In this document: in pieces, positions 48,444-59,100 of the stretch
Layout: each line of letters begins with the position of its first letter
Position numbering within the stretch: the stretch's first letter is position 1
Origin: Pseudoxanthomonas jiangsuensis
GTDB lineage: Bacteria > Pseudomonadota > Gammaproteobacteria > Xanthomonadales > Xanthomonadaceae
Direction of reading: 5' to 3'
Assembly (NCBI RefSeq): GCF_010093185.1
Contig: NZ_PDWL01000023.1
Location: 1 to 62,476 of the forward strand
DNA: 62,476 nt
The notes under the pieces: model-generated
Databases searched by the model: none
What the model was told of the DNA's origin: nothing
What the model saw: only the letters and a program-made list of their open reading frames with translations
Translations under genes and position numbers: made by a program

Positions 48444-49919
48444 TCACGAATCCCTGCCGACCCTCACCACGGTGTCGACCCGACGCAGGCGCTCCAGCGC
48501 CTCGGCGTCGCGGAACAGCACGCCGGCCTGGGCCGCGCGGCCGGTGGCGACCATCACCGACATCGGCGTGGCCAGGCCCAGGGCGCAGGGGCAGGCGATG
48601 ATCAGCACCGAGACCGCATTGAGCACCGCGTGGGTCCACGACGGCGAGGGGCCGAACAGCCCCCACAGCACGAAGGTGAGCACGGCCACCGCCATCACCC
48701 CGAGCACGAACCACCGCGCGACCCGATCGGCCAGGCGCTGCATCGGCGCGCGCGAGCGCTGCGCCTGCGCCACCAGCTGCACGATCCGCGCCAGCACCGT
48801 CTGCTCGCCGACCCGGGTGGCGCGGATGACCAGGGCGCCATTGCCGTTGAGGGTGGCGCCGACCACCGCGTCGCCGGCCGCCTTGGCCACCGGCATCGGC
48901 TCGCCGGTGAGCATGGATTCGTCCACGTGCGAGCGGCCTTCCAGCACCTCGCCGTCCACCGGCACCTTCTCGCCCGGGCGCACCCGCAGGCGGTCGCCGA
49001 CCTGGACCTGGGCCAGCGGCACGTCCTCCTCGCCGCCGTCCCCGCGCAGGCGACGGGCGTGGGCGGGGGCCAGTTCCAGCAGGGCGCGGATCGCCGAGGA
49101 CGTGCGCGAGCGCGCCTTCAGTTCCAGCAGCTGGCCGAGCAGGGTCAGGGCGACGATCACTGCCGCGGCCTCGTAGTAGACGCCGACCCGGCCGTGCTCG
49201 TGGAACGAGGCCGGGAACAGCCCCGGCGCCAGGGTGGCGACCACGCTGTAGCCGTAGGCGGCGAGCACCCCGGTGCCGATCAGGGTCCACATGTTCGGGC
49301 GACGGGTGGCGATCGAGGTCGCCCAGCGCTGCAGGAACGGCCAGCCGGCCCACAGCACCACCGGTGTAGCCAGGACCAGCTCCAGCCAGGTGCGCGAGGC
49401 CGGCGACAGGCCGTGCAGCAGGTGCCCGCCCATCGCCAGCAGCATGGTCGCCGCAGCCAGGGGCAGGGCGACCAGGAAGCGGCGGCGGAAGTCGGCCAGC
49501 TCCGGGTTCTCGCCCTCGTCCAGGCTCGGCAGCATCGGCTCCAGGGCCATGCCGCAGATCGGGCAGGTGCCGGGGCCGTCGCGGACGATCTCCGGGTCCA
49601 TGGGGCAGGTGTAGAGCGTGCCCGGCGGCGCCGGCGGTTGCGGTGCTGCCGCGGCCGGGTCCGCCTGGAGGTAGCGCGCCGGGTCGGCAAGGAAGCGTTC
49701 GCGGCAGCGAGCGGCGCAGAAGTGGAAGGTCTGGCCGTCGTGGACGGCATGGTGGGGCGTGCGAGAAGGATCGACGCGCATGCCGCAGACCGGGTCGGTC
49801 GCCATCGCGTCGGTGCCCGGCGCGGACGCCACTGCGTGCCCCTGATGGCGACCGGCGTCGGGCGCATGCCCGCCGCAGCAGGACTTGCCCTCCGGCGCGT
49901 GGCCGCCAACGCCGGTCAT
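48444..49919 (-). pseudogene. copA: CopA-type Cu ATPase, truncated before the phosphorylation domain
   Basis: The preserved 5' part (491 codons) encodes a YHS-type metal domain (DPVCGMRVD ... [13 protein letters not shown]), a heavy-metal-binding [20 protein letters not shown] domain, the actuator domain ([14 protein letters not shown]) and CPC in [13 protein letters not shown]. The family sequence continues to [11 protein letters not shown], where DKTGTLTE should begin; instead the frame runs RVGRDS and stops. Nucleotide-binding and phosphorylation domains are missing, so no ATPase activity is expected. The break lies near 48470. Codon use on this side resembles the GC-rich core, unlike the sequence left of the break. 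It overlaps cueR by 4 bp. Confidence 0.85.
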
Positions 49920-50314
49920 GCCCGCTCTCCGGCCAGCGCGCCCATGATCGGGCAGTCCTCCAGCGAGCCATGGCCCGGGCAGGCCTGGACCAGCCCACGC
50001 AGGGCGTCGCGGACCCGGACCAGTTCGTCGATCCGCTGCTGCAGCAGGCCGAGCTTCTCCTCGGCGGTCCTGCGTACCTCGGCCATGTCGGCGCCGCGCG
50101 CATCGCTGAGCGCCAGCAGGCCGCCGATCTCCTCGAGCGAGAAGCCCAGCTCCTTGGCCCGGCGCACGAAGCGCAGCCGGCGGATGTCGTCGGACCCGTA
50201 CTGGCGATAGCCGTTGGCGCCGCGGCGCGCCTCGGGCAGCAGTCCCTGGCGCTCGTAGTAGCGGATGGTGTCGATCGGCACGCCGGCCTGGCGTGCGAGC
50301 TGGCCGATGTTCAT
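49916..50314 (-). CDS. cueR: MerR-family copper regulator CueR, second copy
   Basis: A 132-residue CueR-like regulator. The start at 50314 ([29 protein letters not shown]) gives the canonical winged helix. Two Cys ([11 protein letters not shown], about residues 111-121) form the likely Cu(I) site. It precedes the broken ATPase in one operon, the reverse gene order of the pair at 8914-11770, so it is probably the chromosomal copy. Its promoter is at 50343-50373. Confidence 0.85.
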   Translation of the reverse strand: MNIGQLARQAGVPIDTIRYYERQGLLPEARRGANGYRQYGSDDIRRLRFVRRAKELGFSLEEIGGLLALSDARGADMAEVRRTAEEKLGLLQQRIDELVRVRDALRGLVQACPGHGSLEDCPIMGALAGERA

Positions 50315-50342
50315 GGGGGAGTCCAGGGAGGAACCGGAGACA

Positions 50343-50373
50343 GTGTGATGCTTTGAGTCTGGTCCAGAGTCAA
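50343..50373 (-). promoter_or_regulatory. MerR-type promoter of the second cueR operon
   Basis: On the minus strand TTGACT (50368-50373) is followed by the dyad CTGGACCAG and, at 19 bp, a weak -10 TCACAC. The TTGACT-CTGGACCAG pattern is typical of MerR-family operators. It is about 30 bp upstream of cueR. Confidence 0.6.
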
Positions 50374-50391
50374 GGGTGCAGGATCTTCTAT

Positions 50392-50419
50392 ATTTCGCAT
50401 AATGCACATTATGTAAAAT
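50392..50419 (+). other. dif-like XerC/XerD site 2
   Basis: ATTTCGCATAA (XerC-type arm), central TGCACA, TTATGTAAAAT (XerD-type arm), 28 bp in total. It differs from the canonical xanthomonad dif core mainly in the central hexamer (TGTATA expected, from memory). It lies between the cueR operator and rarA, where GC-rich core sequence begins, and is inverted relative to site 1. It is either the chromosomal dif, an integration scar, or one end of a dif module. Confidence 0.7.
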
Positions 50420-50538
50420 TCTGGACCTTGGTCCCAAGGCGCGCAGCCGGTGTGACCGCTAACTATCCCTCCCTTCCTGCACCTATCATCCCAACTGGGC
50501 CTGGGGTGCCCGGCCAATGGGGAGAACCGATGAAGCGC

Positions 50539-50563
50539 GGGCGGGCACAGCCGTGCCCCGCCC
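50539..50563 (-). terminator. Hairpin after rarA
   Basis: A 10-bp GC stem with one bulge (GGGCGGGCAC with GTGCCCCGCCC) lies 11 bp beyond the rarA stop. The U-run is weak. Confidence 0.45.
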
Positions 50564-50573
50564 GGGTCCGCCC

Positions 50574-51935
50574 TCAGCGCCCCTTGCGCGCCTGTTCGCG
50601 CGCCTGGCGCAGCCGATCGAGCTTCTCCTTGAGCTTGATTTCCAGCCCGCGCTCGACCGGCTGGTAGTACACGCGCTCGCCCATCGCGTCCGGGAAACCG
50701 GTCTGGTCCAGGGCGATGCCGCCTTCGGCGTCGTGGTCGTACTGGTAGCCCTTGGAATAGCCGAGCTGCTTCATCAGCCTGGTCGGCGCGTTGCGCAGGT
50801 GCAGGGGCACCTCCGCGGTGCCGTGCTCGCGCACGTCGGACTTGGCCGCGTTGAAGGCGGCGTAGGCGGCGTTGGACTTGGCGGTGCTGGCCAGGTAGAT
50901 CGCGACCTGGGCCAGGGCCAGGTCGCCCTCCGGGCTGCCCAGGCGCTCATAGCTGTCCCAGGCGTCGATCGCCATCTGCAGGGCGCGCGGATCGGCCAGG
51001 CCGATGTCCTCCACCGCCATCCGGGTCAGGCGCCGGGCCAGGTAGGCCGGATCGCAGCCGCCGTCGAGCATCCGCGCCAGCCAGTACACGGCCGAATCCG
51101 GGTTGGAGCTGCGAACTGACTTGTGCAGGGCCGAGATCTGGTCGTAGAACTGCTCGCCGCCCTTGTCGAAGCGGCGGGTGCGGTCGGCCAGCACCTGCAG
51201 CAGGGTCGATTCGGTGATCCGCCCGCCCTCGTCGGCGGCCAGCTCGGCGGCGATCTCCAGCAGGGTCAGGGCGCGGCGCACGTCGCCGTCGGCGGCCCCG
51301 GCGATTTCGCGCAGGGCCTGGTCCTCGACTTCGATCCCCTGCCCCGCCAGCCCGCGCTCGCTATCCTCCAGGGCGCGGCGCAGGGCGGCGACGATGTCGT
51401 CGGCCGACACCGCCTCCATCACGTGCACGCGGCAGCGCGAGAGCAAAGCCGAGTTCAATTCGAACGAGGGGTTCTCGGTGGTGGCGCCGACAAAGACGAT
51501 ACTGCCGCGCTCGATGTGCGGCAGGAACGCGTCCTGCTGGGTCTTGTTGAAGCGGTGCACCTCGTCCACGAACAGCACCGTGCGCCGGCCTTCGGCGAAG
51601 CGCTGGGCGGCTTCGCCGAGCACCTGACGCACCTCGGGCAGGCCGGAAAGCACGGCCGAGATCGCGCGGAAGTCGGCATCGGCGTACTGGGCCAGCAGCA
51701 AAGACAGGGTGGTCTTGCCGCAGCCCGGCGGCCCCCACAGGATCATCGAGTGCACCCTGCCCGACTCCACCGCCCGGCGCAGGGCCGAGCCGGGCGCGAG
51801 CAGCCGGCGCTGGCCGACCATCTCGTCCAGGGTGCGCGGGCGCATGCGCTCGGCCAGCGGGCGCATGGCCTCCTGGCGGCTGCTGTCGGTCAACAGGTCG
51901 ATGCTGTCGGCGCGGGGGCTACGGGTACGGCTCAT
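50574..51935 (-). CDS. rarA: Replication-associated recombination protein RarA (MgsA)
   Basis: A 453-residue AAA+ ATPase that acts at stalled replication forks, interacting with SSB. Walker A GPPGCGKTTLSL (about residues 56-67), Walker B VLFVDEVHRF, sensor 1 VGATTENPSF and the C-terminal tetramerisation region (YSKGYQYDHDAEGG) are present. It is convergent to nothing; downstream is the dif-like site. In Xanthomonas crcB and serS are expected after rarA (my recollection); they are absent here. Confidence 0.95.
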   Translation of the reverse strand: MSRTRSPRADSIDLLTDSSRQEAMRPLAERMRPRTLDEMVGQRRLLAPGSALRRAVESGRVHSMILWGPPGCGKTTLSLLLAQYADADFRAISAVLSGLPEVRQVLGEAAQRFAEGRRTVLFVDEVHRFNKTQQDAFLPHIERGSIVFVGATTENPSFELNSALLSRCRVHVMEAVSADDIVAALRRALEDSERGLAGQGIEVEDQALREIAGAADGDVRRALTLLEIAAELAADEGGRITESTLLQVLADRTRRFDKGGEQFYDQISALHKSVRSSNPDSAVYWLARMLDGGCDPAYLARRLTRMAVEDIGLADPRALQMAIDAWDSYERLGSPEGDLALAQVAIYLASTAKSNAAYAAFNAAKSDVREHGTAEVPLHLRNAPTRLMKQLGYSKGYQYDHDAEGGIALDQTGFPDAMGERVYYQPVERGLEIKLKEKLDRLRQAREQARKGR

Positions 51936-51960
51936 GCGGCCATGATAGGCGGCCAGGCCG

Positions 51961-52593
51961 TCACTCGCCGACGACGTCGACGTCCTTGCCGGGCTTGAAC
52001 TGGAAGGTGCCGGCAGCGAAGGCCGGGTTGCGCTTCCAGGCCTCGAAGCGGACCTCGGTCTTCTGCCCGACCAGGTCGACCACCTGCATCCGCGCCAGGC
52101 CCTGCGGGCCGAAGCCCAGCCGCGCCATCTGGAAGCTGGCCTCGGCGTCGACCTTGGGCGTCAGGGTCAGCCACTGCAGGCCTTCGCTGGCGGTGGCCTC
52201 CTCGCTGACGTCGAACTGGCGGTCCAGGCGGCCCGGGTCGAACAGCGCCACCAGCGGGCTGTTGCGCTCCTCCTCGCCCTGGGTTTTGACCGTGGCCTGC
52301 TGCAGGTCCGGCTCGTACACCCAGACCTTCTGGCCGTCGGCGACGATCAGCTGTTCGAACGGGCGGGTGTATTCCCAGCGGAACAGCCGCGGCGCGGAGA
52401 CCGCGACCTTGCCCTGGCTGCTTTCCTTGGCCCGGCCGTTGGCGTCGAACACCTGCTGGCTGAAGCCGCCCTCCAGGCCCTTGAGGCCGGTGGTGAAGCG
52501 GGTCAGCTCGTCGCGGGCGCCGGCGAAGGCGGTGCCGGAAAGCAGGGCCAGCGCAAGGAGTGCAAGGCGGGCGTGGCGGAGACGGTGCGGCAT
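51961..52593 (-). CDS. lolA: Outer-membrane lipoprotein carrier LolA
   Basis: A 210-residue periplasmic chaperone that shuttles lipoproteins from LolCDE to LolB. It has a signal peptide (LALLALALLSGTAFA) and the LolA features FSQQVFDANGRAKESSQGKVAVSAPRLFRWEY and a final VDVVGE. It lies 25 bp upstream of rarA and 68 bp downstream of ftsK, the conserved ftsK-lolA-rarA order. Confidence 0.95.
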   Translation of the reverse strand: MPHRLRHARLALLALALLSGTAFAGARDELTRFTTGLKGLEGGFSQQVFDANGRAKESSQGKVAVSAPRLFRWEYTRPFEQLIVADGQKVWVYEPDLQQATVKTQGEEERNSPLVALFDPGRLDRQFDVSEEATASEGLQWLTLTPKVDAEASFQMARLGFGPQGLARMQVVDLVGQKTEVRFEAWKRNPAFAAGTFQFKPGKDVDVVGE

Positions 52594-52661
52594 GGAGGCA
52601 ATGTCCGTATCGGGTCGGGCGGAAGTGTGCCGCGGGCAACCTGAACAGGTGGCGGCCCGGC

Positions 52662-55022
52662 TCAGTCCCGCGGCGGTGGCGGCGCCAGCACGCTGCGGTC
52701 GCCGTTGTGCTCCGGCGCCGTGACCACGCCGGCCGCCTCCATCGCCTCGATCAGGCGCGCGGCGCGGTTGTAGCCGATCTTCAGCCGCCTCTGCACCCCG
52801 GAGATCGAGGCGCGCCGGGTCTCGGTGACGATCCGCACCGCCTCGTCGTACAGCGGGTCGGATTCGTCCCCGCCCCCGCCGCCGCTCTCCGGCAGGCCGG
52901 TGGCGCCGACCACCACCCCGTCGCCCATCGTCTGCACCTCGTCCAGCACGCCCTCGATGTAGTCGGCCTGGCCGCTGGCCTTGAGGTGCTCGACCACGCG
53001 GTGGACCTCGTCGTCGCTGACGAAGGCGCCGTGGATGCGCTCGGGCATGGCCGTGCCCGGCGGCAGGTAGAGCATGTCGCCGTGGCCGAGCAGGGTCTCG
53101 GCGCCGGACTGGTCCAGGATCGTGCGCGAGTCGATCTTGCTCGAGACCTGGAAGGCGATGCGGGTGGGGATGTTGGCCTTGATCAGGCCGGTGATGACGT
53201 CCACCGACGGGCGCTGGGTGGCCAGGATCAGGTGGATGCCGGCCGCGCGCGCCTTCTGCGCCAGGCGCGCGATCAGCTCCTCGACCTTCTTGCCGACGAT
53301 CATCATCATGTCGGCGAATTCGTCGATGAAGATGACGATGAACGGCAGCGGCTCCAGCGGCCGCGGGGCCTCGCCCAGTTCGGGGTTGGGCTTGAACAGC
53401 GGGTCCATCAGCGGCTGGCCGGCGTCGATGGCGTCCCTGACCTTCTTGTTGAAGCCGGCCAGGTTGCGCACGCCCACCGCGCTCATCAGCTTGTAGCGGC
53501 GCTCCATCTCCGCCACGCACCAGCGCAGGCCATTGGCGGCCTCCTTCATGTCGGTCACGACCGGCGCCAGCAGGTGCGGGATGTCCTGGTAGACGCTCAG
53601 CTCGAGCATCTTCGGATCGATCATCAGCATCCGCAGATCCTTCGGACTGGCCTTGTACAGCAGGCTCAGGACCATCGCGTTGACCGCCACCGACTTGCCC
53701 GAGCCGGTGGTGCCGGCCACCAGCAGGTGCGGCATCCGCGCCAGGTCGGCCACGGTCGGGCGCCCGGCGATGTCCTTGCCCAGGGCCAGGGTCAGCGGAC
53801 TGGCCGACTTGTCGTATTCCTTGGAGCGCAACAGCTCGGAGAGGAAGATCATCTCCCGGCTGGTGTTGGGGATCTCCAGGCCGATCACCGACTTGCCCGG
53901 GATCACATCGACCACGCGCACCGACTTGACCGACAGGCCGCGGGCGATGTCCTTGTCCAGCGAGCTGATCTGGCTGACCTTGACCCCCGGCGCCGGCTCC
54001 AGCTCGAAGCGGGTGATCACCGGGCCGGGATAGGCGCCGACCACCTGGACGTCGATCCGGAAGTCCTTGAGCTTGAACTCGATCTGCCGCGACAGGGTCT
54101 CCAGGGTCTCCTCGGAATAGCCCTTGGTCTGCGGCTTGGGATCGTCCAGCAGGGCCAGCGGTGGCAGGCCGTCGGCGGTGCCGCCGGCGCCCTGGAACAG
54201 CGGGATCTGGGTCTCGCGCTTGGCCCGCTCGCTCTTCTCCACCACCGGCGCGGCCGGCGGCTCGATGTGCACCGGCTCGCGCCGGGCCTGGCGCACCGCC
54301 TCGGTCTTGCGCACTTCCTCGCGCTCCTCGCGCAGGTCGCGGGTGCGCTTCCATTCCTCGGCCTGCTGGCTCTTGCGCCGGAGCAGGTCCGGCAAGGCCA
54401 GCACGCCGGCGCCGATCCTCTCCATCACCCAGAACCAGGACAGGCCGGTGGCCAGGGTCACCGAGACCAGCAGCAGCACGATCAGGAACAGGTTGGCGCC
54501 CAGCTCCCCGAAGCCGGCGGCCAGCGACTTGCCGACCAGCTGGCCGATCACCCCGCCGCCCTGGGCCACGTCCCCGCCCCCGCCGACGCCGAGCAGGCGC
54601 ACGTGCAGCAGGCCGGTGGCGGCGATCAGGAAGCCGACGATCCCGACCAGGCGCAGGGCCGGGCCCAGCTCGTCCTCCTCGCCCAGGCCGAACAGCGCGA
54701 TCCAGGCCACCGCGCCCAGGATCAGCGGCAGGACGAAGGCGGCGTAGCCGAACAGCTGCAGCAGCACGTCGGCGATCCAGGCGCCGGCGCGGCCGCCGAG
54801 GTTGTGGATCGGCGCGACCACGCTGCCGCTGTGCGACCAGCCCGGGTCGGTCGGCGAATAGGTGAACAGGCAGGCCAGCAGGTACAGCAGCAGGGGCGCG
54901 ACCACGATCAGGGTCAGGTCGCGCCACAGGCGCTGGCGCCGGGTGCCGGGCGTGCGCTCCTCGCGTGCGGGCTTGCCGCCGCCGCGGGGGGTCTTGCTGC
55001 GTTCCGTCAGTGCCTTGGCCAC
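52662..55022 (-). CDS. ftsK: DNA translocase FtsK
   Basis: A 786-residue septal DNA translocase with four N-terminal spans (about 35-200), a short linker, the RecA-like motor (Walker [20 protein letters not shown], Walker [13 protein letters not shown]) and a C-terminal gamma winged helix ([27 protein letters not shown]) that reads KOPS and activates XerCD at dif. The presence of two dif-like sites near this gene is noted separately. Confidence 0.95.
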   Translation of the reverse strand: MAKALTERSKTPRGGGKPAREERTPGTRRQRLWRDLTLIVVAPLLLYLLACLFTYSPTDPGWSHSGSVVAPIHNLGGRAGAWIADVLLQLFGYAAFVLPLILGAVAWIALFGLGEEDELGPALRLVGIVGFLIAATGLLHVRLLGVGGGGDVAQGGGVIGQLVGKSLAAGFGELGANLFLIVLLLVSVTLATGLSWFWVMERIGAGVLALPDLLRRKSQQAEEWKRTRDLREEREEVRKTEAVRQARREPVHIEPPAAPVVEKSERAKRETQIPLFQGAGGTADGLPPLALLDDPKPQTKGYSEETLETLSRQIEFKLKDFRIDVQVVGAYPGPVITRFELEPAPGVKVSQISSLDKDIARGLSVKSVRVVDVIPGKSVIGLEIPNTSREMIFLSELLRSKEYDKSASPLTLALGKDIAGRPTVADLARMPHLLVAGTTGSGKSVAVNAMVLSLLYKASPKDLRMLMIDPKMLELSVYQDIPHLLAPVVTDMKEAANGLRWCVAEMERRYKLMSAVGVRNLAGFNKKVRDAIDAGQPLMDPLFKPNPELGEAPRPLEPLPFIVIFIDEFADMMMIVGKKVEELIARLAQKARAAGIHLILATQRPSVDVITGLIKANIPTRIAFQVSSKIDSRTILDQSGAETLLGHGDMLYLPPGTAMPERIHGAFVSDDEVHRVVEHLKASGQADYIEGVLDEVQTMGDGVVVGATGLPESGGGGGDESDPLYDEAVRIVTETRRASISGVQRRLKIGYNRAARLIEAMEAAGVVTAPEHNGDRSVLAPPPPRD

Positions 55023-55123
55023 GTCGTTCCGGGATATGGAATTGTTCGCAGGAATGCTGCGTTAGGCATTGATCTTAAATGCTCCGCGGCGAGAAGTCCG
55101 CTGCGTCCCGTCCTTCGCCTTGA

Positions 55124-56140
<1,017 letters not shown>

Positions 56141-56179
56141 CCGCCCTTGCGGGCTGGCCTTTCAGCAGTCCGCGCTTCC

Positions 56180-57307
56180 GTGCCGACCGTACGCTTCCTC
56201 GATTCGCTCGCCCAGGTCCCCGCCTCGGCCTGGGACGCCCTGCACGACGGTTCCAATCCCTTCGTTGCGCACGCCTTCCTCGAAGGCCTGGAGCGGCACG
56301 GCTGCCTGCGCCCGGACTGGGGCTGGCGGCCGCACCACCCGACGCTCTGGGAGGGCGGGCGCCTGGTCGCCGCCGCGGCGGGCTACCTCAAGGACAACCC
56401 CCACGGCGAGTTCGTGTTCGCCCCCGCCTGGGCCGATGCCTCCGCCCGCCACGGCCGCCGCTACTACCCCAAGTGGCTGGGGGCGGTGCCCTACTCCCCG
56501 GTCACCGGGCCACGCCTGCTGGCCCGGGACGACGCGGCCCGGCACGCCCTGCTGGAGACCAGCATCGCTGAAGCCGGCGCGCTCGGGCTGTCCTCGGCCC
56601 ACGTCAACTTCCATTCCGAGGACGAGGACGCGGCGTTCGGTCCGGAGTGGCTGCCGCGGCTGGACGTGCAGTACCACTGGGAGAACCGGGGCGGCTGGCG
56701 CGACTTCGACGGGTTCCTCGCGGCGATGGACCACAAGCACCGCAAGAACATCCGCCAGGAAAGGGGGAAGGTGGCGCGGGCGGGAGTCGGCTTCCGCCGG
56801 CTGCACGGCGACGAGGCCTCGCCCGCCGACCTGGACGCGATCCACGGCTTCTACCTGCAGACCTTCCGCGAATACGGCAACGCGCCGGCGCTGACCCGGG
56901 ATTTCATCGGACATCTTGCGCGAGAAATGCCCCGCAAGCTTCTGATCATATTGGCCTTTCACGGGGAGAATCCCGTTGCCGGCGCGCTCTGCCTGCGAGG
57001 CACCGACACCCTGTACGGCCGCTACTGGGGAGCGACGGCAAGCGTGCCGGGACTGCATTTCGAGACCTGCTACTACCAGGGGATCGAGTACTGCCTCGAG
57101 CAGGGGCTGGCCCGGTTCGAGCCCGGTGCCCAGGGCGAGCACAAGCTGGCGCGCGGCTTCCTGCCGGCCTTCGTCCGCAGCCGGCACTGGATCGCCGATC
57201 CGGTGTTCCGTGCCGCCATCGGCGACTGGTGCGACGGGGAAGCGCAGTCGGTGCGGCGTTACGCGCAGGCGCTGCAGGCGCACTCGCCGTTCCGGGAGCC
57301 GGCCTGA
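56180..57307 (+). CDS. FemAB/GNAT-like acyltransferase (DUF482, peptidogalycan biosynthesis type)
   Basis: A 375-residue protein with the duplicated acyltransferase fold of the DUF482/FemAB-like group. Typical segments are [100 protein letters not shown] and [16 protein letters not shown]. Start GTG 56180 is tentative; an upstream TTG at 56147 is in frame. Substrate unknown. It lies between trxB and aat, as in other xanthomonads. Confidence 0.82.
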   Translation: MPTVRFLDSLAQVPASAWDALHDGSNPFVAHAFLEGLERHGCLRPDWGWRPHHPTLWEGGRLVAAAAGYLKDNPHGEFVFAPAWADASARHGRRYYPKWLGAVPYSPVTGPRLLARDDAARHALLETSIAEAGALGLSSAHVNFHSEDEDAAFGPEWLPRLDVQYHWENRGGWRDFDGFLAAMDHKHRKNIRQERGKVARAGVGFRRLHGDEASPADLDAIHGFYLQTFREYGNAPALTRDFIGHLAREMPRKLLIILAFHGENPVAGALCLRGTDTLYGRYWGATASVPGLHFETCYYQGIEYCLEQGLARFEPGAQGEHKLARGFLPAFVRSRHWIADPVFRAAIGDWCDGEAQSVRRYAQALQAHSPFREPA

Positions 57308-57355
57308 CGGCTGTCGCCGGCGCGGCCGGGCCTTGCGGCCTGCGAGAATGCTGTG

Positions 57356-58105
57356 ATGTCCGCCCAGCCCCGTCTGCTGTCCCCCGATCCCGAGGCCCCC
57401 TTCCCCCCGGCCGACTCCGCCCTGCGCGAGCCCGATGGCCTGCTGGCGGTCGGCGGCGACCTGTCGCCGGTGCGGCTGCTCAACGCTTACCGCCACGGCA
57501 TCTTCCCCTGGTACGGCGACGGCCAGCCGATCCTGTGGTGGAGCCCGGATCCGCGGATGGTGTTCCGCACCGACGGGGTGCGGCTGTCCTCGCGCTTCCG
57601 TCGGGGGCTGCGCCGCAGCCGCTGGCAGGTCCGGGCCGACACCGCGTTCGAGGCGGTGATCGCGGCCTGCGCCGAAAGTCCGCGCCCCGGCCAGGACGGC
57701 ACCTGGATCACCGCGCAGATGCGCGCGGCCTACGTCCATCTGCACCGGCTCGGCCATGCGCACTCGGTGGAGGTATTCGACGAGGCCGGGATGCTGGCCG
57801 GCGGGATCTACGGCGTGGCCGTGGGCCGGATGTTCTTCGGCGAGAGCATGTTCAGCGCGCGCACGGGCGGTTCCAAGATCGCCTTGGCCGCGCTGGCCGC
57901 CCGGTTGCACGCCTGGGGCTGGCCGGTGCTGGACGCCCAGGTGGAGAACCCGCACCTGCTGTCGCTGGGCGCCGAGCATTGGCCCCGCGCGCGGTTCCTG
58001 GCCGAGGTCGAGCGCCTGGCCGCCGGGCCGGGCCGGATCGGCCCCTGGACCGGCGATTTCGGCACGATCGAGGCGGCCGCCTTGGCCGCCGACAGTTCCC
58101 GTTAA
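57356..58105 (+). CDS. aat: Leucyl/phenylalanyl-tRNA-protein transferase
   Basis: A 249-residue enzyme that adds Leu or Phe to N-terminal Arg/Lys, making N-degrons for ClpS-ClpAP. Motifs include [63 protein letters not shown] and [21 protein letters not shown]. clpA and clpS are nearby, a functionally coherent group. Confidence 0.95.
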   Translation: MSAQPRLLSPDPEAPFPPADSALREPDGLLAVGGDLSPVRLLNAYRHGIFPWYGDGQPILWWSPDPRMVFRTDGVRLSSRFRRGLRRSRWQVRADTAFEAVIAACAESPRPGQDGTWITAQMRAAYVHLHRLGHAHSVEVFDEAGMLAGGIYGVAVGRMFFGESMFSARTGGSKIALAALAARLHAWGWPVLDAQVENPHLLSLGAEHWPRARFLAEVERLAAGPGRIGPWTGDFGTIEAAALAADSSR

Positions 58106-58113
58106 CACATTTT

Positions 58114-58142
58114 TTGCGTTGCCGCCGCGATTCGCGTAAAAT
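58114..58142 (+). promoter_or_regulatory. Sigma-70-type promoter of infA
   Basis: TTGCGT (58114-58119), a 17-bp spacer and TAAAAT (58137-58142), about 40 bp before the infA ATG. Confidence 0.65.
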
Positions 58143-58182
58143 CGCCGCCTTTCACGCCCCGCAAAGCGCAGACCCGGACCGC

Positions 58183-58401
58183 ATGTCGAAAGACGACTCC
58201 ATCGAGTTCGAAGGCACCGTCATCGAGACGTTGCCCAATACCACCTTCCGGGTCCGCCTGGAAAACGGCCACGAGATCATTGCCCACATCTCCGGCCGCA
58301 TGCGCAAGAACTACATCCGCATCCTCACCGGCGACAAGGTGAAGGTGGAGATGACGCCCTACGACCTGACCAAGGGCCGCATCACCTACCGCATGAAGTG
58401 A
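58183..58401 (+). CDS. infA: Translation initiation factor IF-1
   Basis: A 72-residue S1-like OB-fold protein ([20 protein letters not shown] ... [27 protein letters not shown] ... GRITYRMK), full-length and near-invariant. It has its own promoter and terminator. Confidence 0.97.
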   Translation: MSKDDSIEFEGTVIETLPNTTFRVRLENGHEIIAHISGRMRKNYIRILTGDKVKVEMTPYDLTKGRITYRMK

Positions 58402-58445
58402 GCGCTGGCGGGCTCGTCCCGCGCCGCGATCCATGCTTCAGTCGA

Positions 58446-58473
58446 GAAAGGCGGCCCTTCGGCCGCCTTTCTT
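58446..58473 (+). terminator. Rho-independent terminator of infA
   Basis: A perfect 10-bp stem AAAGGCGGCC / GGCCGCCTTT with a CTTC loop, followed by CTTCGTT; 45 bp after the infA stop. Confidence 0.85.
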
Positions 58474-58627
58474 CGTTCCGTCGTCGCCATGCCACGGGTG
58501 AAGGAAGTCACTCCCACCTGCGGCCCAATGACCGCAGTCACTGTCACCTCAGGCAGATACGCCGGCGGCGACGGATCGATAGTTTGGGCCCCGGTCCAAT
58601 CCGGGCCCCCATTCGATCGTGACCGAC

Positions 58628-58993
58628 ATGAACACCAAGCGTCTGTGCCTGGCCGTGCTGCTCGCCGGCGCCGCCTTCGCCGCCCATGCCGGCGACAAGC
58701 CCGCCCTGGAAGGGTGCGTCGAGCTCGGCGCGCAGCAGGAAATCGTGCGCAACGGCGGCTCGCAGGCCTTCCTGCTGCGCGACGGCGACAGCCACTACCG
58801 GGTCGCCCTGCAGGGCAGCTGCGATTCGCTGGCGATCGCCAGTTCCATCTCCATCATCGGCGAAGGCGCCGAAGGCCGGCTCTGCCCGAGCGGCTCGCAG
58901 ATCAAGACCAATCGGGGCAAATGCGAAGTCGGCAAGGTGGAGCTGCTGGACGCCGACGAATTCGCCACCCTCAAGCGCCGCGCCCGCCGCTGA
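58628..58993 (+). CDS. Small periplasmic protein, function unknown
   Basis: A 121-residue exported protein. Signal peptide MNTKRLCLAVLLAGAAFAAHA is followed by a mature domain with two Cys pairs (LEGCVEL, QGSCDSL, GRLCPSG, NRGKCEVG) that could form disulfides. ATG 58628 is preferred over GTG 58619. No family is recognised with confidence. Confidence 0.7.
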   Translation: MNTKRLCLAVLLAGAAFAAHAGDKPALEGCVELGAQQEIVRNGGSQAFLLRDGDSHYRVALQGSCDSLAIASSISIIGEGAEGRLCPSGSQIKTNRGKCEVGKVELLDADEFATLKRRARR

Positions 58994-59003
58994 CCGCCCA
59001 TAC

Positions 59004-59052
59004 GGCGCCTGCCGCCCTCCGTCTCCCGTAGTGCGGAGGGACGGCAGGCGCC
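59004..59052. terminator. Long hairpin between convergent genes
   Basis: GGCGCCTGCCG and CCCTCCG pair with CGGAGGG and CGGCAGGCGCC around a 12-nt loop. This very stable hairpin lies between the gene ending at 58993 and the clpA stop at 59101 and probably terminates both. It also resembles dispersed palindromic repeats of GC-rich genomes. Confidence 0.6.
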
Positions 59053-59100
59053 GTCCCTCTCGCTCTTCCTGATCGTGCCGGGGCGGGCCCGGTGCCGGGG

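Noticed and set aside
48421..48445. Terminator-like AGCCGA/TCGGCT followed by TTTTTC
   Set aside because: The loop would be only one nucleotide and the stem must open to a few pairs; the stretch may simply be part of the junction sequence.
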